From the NCBI RefSeq assembly GCF_040802235.1, contig NC_133157.1:88398001-88462000 (forward strand): a DNA stretch of 64,000 bases, given 5' to 3'. The notes beneath the pieces are model-generated. The model saw only the letters and a program-made list of their open reading frames with translations, did not search any database and was not told the origin of the DNA. Origin of the DNA: Manis javanica. Taxonomy: Eukaryota > Chordata > Mammalia > Pholidota > Manidae. This document shows, one piece after another, positions 58,140-64,000 of the stretch. Position numbers and translations under genes: made by a program. Each line of letters opens with the position of its first letter. Positions within the stretch are counted from its first letter, which is position 1.

Positions 58140-59595
58140 ACCCAGAAATACTCTATTAGAATCCTTGCAAAGCACATTCTCTTCTCTTAGGAACATTTTT
58201 GAGGTGCAAGGAGAGAGGAGGAGTCCAGAAAGCGAAGGAGAGAGCATGGCCTCTGTCAGTATTTTCAGCTGGAAGCAGAACTTTGCTGTTTAATTCACCA
58301 CACCCACGGTCAAAGGGGTCCGCGGGGGGCCAACTTTTTGGCTTTACCTCTCAGCCCAGCTGTTATCCTTTTGAGTAAAGTAAGGCACACTTCCACTCTA
58401 CAGGTTTCTAGTTTGTTTTTTAGTCTTCCTGAAACTTTAACTACTTTGGACAAACACACACACATAGACAAAAGCTAAGAAATACTTTTTAGCTTTTATA
58501 AAAACAAGAATGCAAGAAGTACAAATACAAAAACACTCCCTTTCACTAAACTTACATAGACATCCTTATTGGCGGCAATGTAGGAAACGTCCCTCTCTCA
58601 GGATCTAATTCAGAAAACGTTTGTGCTTCCTGTGTGCTCAGGAAGTGAGAATCTCATGGCACTTCTTGGTGTTAAGCAGGAATAAGCTCAACTCCTATTT
58701 TTGTTCCACAGCAGCCCCTTGTGCAGTGTAGATGCAGAATCTCTCTGTGTATGGGGCATGGAGGCTGCAGCCTAGGCACCGTCTGGCTCGTGGGAAGGTA
58801 TGGCACTTTCTTCCTGGCTCGTATGTTTCCTCTCGGTCAGGCACTAAGGTGCATGCTGAAAACACATGGAAACGTTGCAGAAATCAAATGTTTGGATGTG
58901 TCACTGTCCTGTCAAACATGTTTAGTCTTTGGAGCCTATCCAAAATGGCCCCTTCAGAACTTTATTTTCACCTTGTCAGTATCAATTCCTACTGGAGGGT
59001 TCCTCTGCCAGCTCCTCCAAGCTACTCTGGGCTGGAACTGGCCATGACTTTTCCAGGACTTCTCTGATTAGAATCAGGGTTCCAGGGTTCTAGGCAATGT
59101 ACACCTTTCCTCTTCCTCACAATATATAAGCACACACATATACATGTATATATACATATATATATATATTTCAGGCTTTGCTGCATACTTTAGGCCAAGC
59201 ACTTGCATCTTATATGGCAAATTGATTTTTATTCTGAGGTTTGCATTTTCACTCAGGCCTGACACTTTTGCAAACTTGGTTTTCCAACCGTTTCCACGTC
59301 TATGCACATGATTCATGCTTATGTACCTGCCTAATATGTACAATGTTTGCTTTTGGTGGAAATCAGGTCCAAGAGGTAAACTTTAAAACAATTTTCTCAA
59401 GTCTGATTCTCTTATACCTTTTGCCTTTACCTAGTCTATTGCATGTAGGTAGTATATCATATACACCCCAAAAGCAAGAGCAATAATTGGTATTATTTGT
59501 CATGGTAGAAGAGGCAGCAATAGCAATATTATCTTTTTCAAGTAAAAAATACAGTCTGTTGCTACTTAACATTCAAATTTTTATCTTGGACAGAT
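58140..59595. other. Intergenic; TA-rich microsatellite at 59131-59169
   Basis: Apart from the CA/TA-alternating stretch at 59131-59169 I recognise nothing. Confidence 0.45.
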
Positions 59596-59599
59596 TTTG

Positions 59600-60475
59600 T
59601 GGAATTCATACAAAGGAGGAGAAGGTATTTAGATCTTTTCTTGGGGAGTAAAAGAAGATCTTCACCTCTGTCTCTTGGTGAATAAGAATCTCATCATATA
59701 ACTGTGAATAAGCGATAAGGGTGTTATAATAAAGAATTTGTCTGGTGTTTGTCCCAGAGCCCTGGCATGGAACTTCTGAAACCTTTGGAGCATCCTGAAT
59801 GGGAGAACAGTCTTTGTTATTCATGAGACCCTTGGATCACTGCTGAGTTTAGACTAATGTAGTGAATCATGGGTGATGAGTGGGTGGTCTCCAGAAAGAG
59901 CAACCAGTTGAACTGAAGGTTGGGACTTGGAGCCAGAGGAACCTCCAGGGAGGGGGTGGCAGCTGGAGATTGAATTCAATCACAGTGGCCAAGGGTTTGA
60001 TCAGGTATCCCTGCATGAGACCCCAGTAAAAACTCTGGACACTGATCCTCAGGGGAGCTGCTTGGCTGGTACATGGCGTGCCAGGAGAATGGTGCACCCT
60101 GATTCCACGAGGGGAGGGCGTGGCAGCTCTGTGTTTGGGGCCCTCCCAGGCCTCACTCCACTATGCCTGCATTTGGCTGGTCTTGAGTTGTAGGCATTAT
60201 AATAAAACCATAATCATAAGTATAGGACTTTTCTGAGTTTTGTGCACTGTTCTGGAAAATTATCAAATCTGATAGGGTAGGGGAACTCCTGAGTTTATAG
60301 GCAGTTAGCCAGAAGTTTGGGTATCCTGGGACCCCCTGAACCTGAGCCTGGTGTGAGGCAAGGGCAGTCTTTTGGAGGATGTTGCCCTTTACTTGTGAGG
60401 TCTGTGCTAACCCCAGGTAGTCAGTGCTGGAATTAAACTGCATATAGTTGGTGTCAGAATAGAGGCAACATAGAA
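59600..60475 (+). mobile_element. Endogenous retrovirus LTR, sense
   Basis: Contains catgagaccccagtaaaaac, ccctcccaggcctcactcc, a poly(A) signal AATAAA at 60201-60206 followed by ccataatcataagtatagga, and a downstream part ending near ggtgtcagaatagagg. This order is typical of a mammalian gammaretrovirus-like (ERV1) LTR. The subfamily and both edges are uncertain. Confidence 0.6.
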
Positions 60476-60479
60476 TCTT

Positions 60480-61705
60480 TGAGGCAGGCTGGAAGATGGA
60501 GCTAGTCTGCATGTCTGGGTAAAGCATTTCAAGACCTTCTGAGGGAGAAAGTGTGCTTGGACAGGCTGAGCACAGCTCACTAGTGATCACACAGAAAGCC
60601 CCTTTCCCTCCTCCACACAAGATGCTGGTGTCTTTTTAAACCCACCCATATGGGGGGAGGTTGGTTTGTGTCTATGGAGGTTTTAAGAGTTTTGAATTTG
60701 AGGGTCACCACTGAGGAGCAAAAAGGTGATCGGGTGATGGGAGTAGTGAGTGTGTCTGCCTCCCACTTCTCTTTTGGGCCAGTGGAGGCCTTAGAAGAGG
60801 ACCAGAGCTGCAGGACCCACTGTGATCGGGGACTGGGAACATGCACTGGTACTGAAGAGCCGGGTGGCAAGCCCCAGCAACAAGTGGGGGCGGGCCGCTC
60901 TCCCCACATGTGCGGATATGCTATTGCTCTGGCTTCTTGGAATGTGGATCCCAGGCAGCATCAAGAAGCACAGAGTAGAATCCTCACGATGAGTCTTGTC
61001 AGCAGTTGTGCACGAGATTCCTCTAGTGGCTTCAGGATTGTAAATAAACTGATGAGTGGGACCTGGAGATTCAGTGAAGCCAAAGGGGGACTGTGCCTGG
61101 TCCCCTGGTTGGAAGTGTCAATGAGACACCAGGTGGGGAAGCCTAGAAGAGCTGACAGGAGTTGTGCAAGCATGCCAGCGAAGATGGCCAGGCTGCTGTC
61201 CACGAGCATTCTGTGTGTGCGGAGGCCATGAGGCTGGTGGTGCTGGCATAGAGCAAGGTTTGAAGAATGCTGATGTCTCTTGGGACTGTCACCAAATGGG
61301 GCTTAAAAACAACCTTTATTTTAACTTTCAGGCATGGTTGGATGTGCACCCCACCAGGCAATACAGGAGCCTGTGGGTAAGAGCAAAGGAGGGCTTGCAG
61401 ACAGATCTGCAAGGAAAGGGAGTGCTGGGGAAGGTGATCTGACTGGTTTCAGGCCAATCTTCCTGCTGAGTGCTAGAAAACCTGGGCAAAAGTCTGTATG
61501 AAGGAACCAGAAAGCTAACGAAAGGGCCAGGAATTGAAGTCAGAACCTGGAGGGAAGGTATGCCTGAACTAGTGAGGCCCGCTTTTCATGCTGTTTACCT
61601 CTGGAGGCATCTGATGATTCTCCGGCAGCAGCTGAGAGCTGAGAGGCTGAGCCCTCTGAAGCAGCCTGTACAAGAAAGCTTTCTATAGTAACGGAAAGAT
61701 TCTGT
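60480..61705. other. No recognised feature
   Basis: Could be ERV internal remnant next to the LTR, but no gag, pol or env motif is visible. The 193-codon frame at 60650-61231 has no recognisable family. Confidence 0.35.
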
Positions 61706-61708
61706 GTT

Positions 61709-61892
61709 CGGTGCTGTTCAGTAGGAGAGCCACTAGCCAATAAGGCTTTTGAGCACTTGAATTGGGGCTAGTGCAGTTGAGGGGTTAAATTTTTAGTTTA
61801 AATTTGATACAATTTAATTAATTTAATTTTGATACATGTACAGTTAAGTTTAAATAGCCTTGTGTGGCTGGTACCTGCCTTACTGCATATCA
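61709..61892. mobile_element. hAT-type MER element (small non-autonomous DNA transposon)
   Basis: ggtgctgttcagtagg, then agccactagccaataagg, gagcacttgaattgggg, an AT-rich centre and taaatagccttgtgtggctgg form the near-palindromic layout of a common hAT-derived MER element. The ends are decayed. Confidence 0.65.
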
Positions 61893-61959
61893 GAGGTTTA
61901 GACGTCCATGAGGTCCTTGAAAGGCAGGGTGGCAGGGATGCAGTCCAGCATGGCCCAGA

Positions 61960-62100
61960 GTGACTGTGAGGCCTCAGGGATTAATGTCCTTTCCTGTGTT
62001 CAGTTTCTTCATTTATAAAAAGGGAATACAGAAGGCTTACCTCCTAAAACTGTTTCCTATATAAGTGCCTGCACATAGAAGGCATTCAATAAAGATCAGA
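61960..62100 (+). mobile_element. MIR SINE
   Basis: cagtttcttcatttataaaa, then ttacctcctaaaactgtt and tgcctgcacatagaaggc follow the MIR 3' half. Confidence 0.65.
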
Positions 62101-63005
62101 TGGACGCTTCTCAAGACAATGAGTGGGAAACAACTGACATCATTTTTGAAAGGTGAGTTTCATTGCCAAAACAAATATCAGTGTTCATGTTATTGAATTT
62201 AATCATGCTCTTATTTGCTCTCAAAAACCCACTTGTATAGTGTACTTGAAAAATAAAAAATAAATTCACAATATAGATACTCTAAAGAAATAGCTTCTTA
62301 GGGAGCTGCCCAAGGTTAACTGAGTTACCCAATACATGTATCTCAACTCTACCTTTGGATGAAATTAGCTGGGACAAAAACTGTTGTTTCCCTATCACTG
62401 AGCATCTTTCATCTCATTTCAATAATAAAAAAGTTTAAGTATAGTCACTTGCACAAAGCATGCAAAATAGCGTATTGTAGCACACACAGTCTTGGGAAGC
62501 AACTTTCAGACAATGCCTTGGTGCTGAAATGGCTCTGAGTTCGCTGCTCCAGGGGCACGAGGAGACTGTTTGCAGGGGCCGTTTCCTGCCTGCGTGTTGA
62601 GAACCCACTTGTGGCTGTGATTCAGGTGGGTCACTATGAAACACAAGCAGAAGAAAATGTTTAAATGCTTTTGATATAATTATGGCCTTTAGCAGTGCCA
62701 TAACAAAGGAAAGAACATTTGGTAATGTGCCAAGATCCTGCCAATAAATTACCATGTACCATGGTAGTGTTCTCTGTGCAAGACCAAATTACCCAAAATT
62801 GTGACATACCTTCCCTTTAAGAAGGAAAGAGATGCTATGGGATGATAGGGGGAAAGCTACACATGAGGGTCTCACTACCCGCCTGTCTCGTTCACTGCTA
62901 CGATAGGAACAGTTGCCATCTGCCAGTGCTTAAGGGGAGTCTGGCTGTGTGCTGTGTGTGAGCTCACACATGCTCTTCTTCTGCCTCCCACCACCATGCC
63001 TGGAG
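62101..63005. other. No recognised feature
   Basis: Unique-looking DNA. Confidence 0.4.
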
Positions 63006-63009
63006 ATTA

Positions 63010-63110
63010 CATTTTTGTTCACCCCTGAGCATCAGATAGTTTGGGGCTCAGAGCGGGTTGATGGCAGAATCTGGAGTCAAACCCAGGTCCTCTGTCTCCA
63101 AGGTCATTTA
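63010..63110 (-). mobile_element. MIR SINE fragment, antisense
   Basis: gagcatcagatagtttgggg, ggagtcaaacccaggtcc and ctgtctccaaggtc resemble the reversed MIR core. Confidence 0.5.
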
Positions 63111-63114
63111 TCTT

Positions 63115-64000
63115 CTCTGCTAGCTAACTCCTTTTCTGACAGATCACATGAGATTATTGCTCATAATCCCACACCTGAAGGGCTTCTATCCCAAGAAAGT
63201 AAAGAGTATACAAGATTGAAAAAAAGTTTGTGTCAAGATATGTTTGCACTACCCCATGAAAAAAAGAAAAATCTGACTTTTTTCTAATCAAATAAATAAA
63301 AGGCTGTAGTTGCTGTGCTCCGGCCACTACCCCATGGGAACTCACTAATGTTTACATGAAGCATAGGAGGGAAGTTCTGGTGTCTCTCCTTTTCCCATGA
63401 GGGAACCAAAGCCTGCAGGTCCCCCACCAGGGTGAGGCAGGAACTGGGGTTCAGCGCTCGCACCCCACAGGAAAGAGCCATCCACGGAGGACAGCGAAAG
63501 GGCAGATGACACTCAGGGGCAGCCTGCTCCAGCTGGTTTCAGAAGCTGCTCCTTTTGATGGTCCTTGAGGAGAGTGTCATCAAAGCATCAGTCAGACATT
63601 TATTGGAAATATTCCTCAAAGGAGTATTTATAAAGAGGAGAATTCAGTCCAGGTCAGAGGAGGGAAAGACCATGAGTGCCTCCTGCAGCCTGGACAGCTG
63701 GCCTTGCAGTTGTGGACGCTGCGGGCTGCAGAAGAGGCCACGGACAGCGTGGACAGCCATGAATTCAGCCTCCCTGAGAGGGCCCCTGGGAGCTGTGCCT
63801 CTGGGCCTCCCCAGCCAGTCAGCAGGGCTGGTTCCTGCCTACCCCTGGGGCCCCGGTCTGTTCTTTCCCTCGAGGACGTGCCGTCATGGCATTGATGTCA
63901 CTTAGCTTCTAGTTTTGGTCGCTGAAAGCGGAACCAAGCTGCTAACACCAGTGCCCTCAGATGTGGCAGAACTCTGTGGGGGCATTTTTGGAACTGATCT
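63115..64000. other. No recognised feature
   Basis: GC-richer DNA to the window end. The 116-codon frame at 63555-63905 has no recognisable family. Confidence 0.35.

Noticed and set aside
60650-61231. 193-codon plus-strand frame next to the ERV LTR
   Set aside because: No gag, protease, pol or env motif; probably chance.
1-64000. CRISPR arrays, operons, tRNA or rRNA genes
   Set aside because: None is visible, and the sequence is mammalian. Direct repeats found are minisatellites, microsatellites or transposon copies.

Overview
The window is placental-mammal genomic DNA that is dominated by interspersed repeats. I found no intact host protein-coding gene, tRNA, rRNA or CRISPR array. Old layers recognisable by family pattern are L2, MIR, MaLR/ERVL LTRs, hAT-type DNA transposons and diverged L1. 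On top lies a young, lineage-specific L1 family. I see no Alu, rodent B1/B2, carnivore tRNA-Lys SINE, horse ERE or ruminant SINE. The ends of older L1 copies look laurasiatherian. A Ferae mammal without carnivore SINEs, such as a pangolin, would fit; this is an inference at low to moderate confidence.

Layout: 1-7000 is mostly unique sequence with an old antisense L1 piece, two MaLR LTRs and a 3'-only insertion of the young L1 (4062-4426, with target-site duplications). 7000-14290 is old sense-strand L1. 14290-24040 is mainly unique DNA with MIRs, an ERVL-type LTR, a hAT element and two minisatellites. 24330-28065 is the 5' half of an old antisense L1. 28065-32800 is GC-richer unique DNA.

32815-40663 and 46142-53818 are the most interesting part. 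Each holds a near full-length young L1 followed directly by the same ~1.65 kb retroviral module: an env transmembrane-subunit remnant, a polypurine tract, a U3-R LTR piece, AATAAA and a poly(A) tail. The same order occurs twice, which suggests an L1/ERV composite that moves as a unit or an L1 3' transduction lineage. The first copy lies between imperfect 15-bp target-site duplications, together with a third, older L1 tail.

54680-57008 (minus strand) is a processed pseudogene of sorting nexin 5 (SNX5). It has 18-bp target-site duplications, 5' and 3' UTRs, a 97-nt extra leader exon between coding exons 1 and 2, and an unexplained 94-bp duplicate of its own coding sequence in the 3' part. It sits inside a copy of an old repeat; another copy of that repeat hosts the first L1 composite. 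57330-64000 is unique DNA with L2, MIR, hAT and an ERV LTR.

The only genes here are those of mobile elements, and all are damaged. The least damaged is the second L1's ORF2 (47805-51620), which is one open frame except for two stop codons, both explainable as C-to-T changes.
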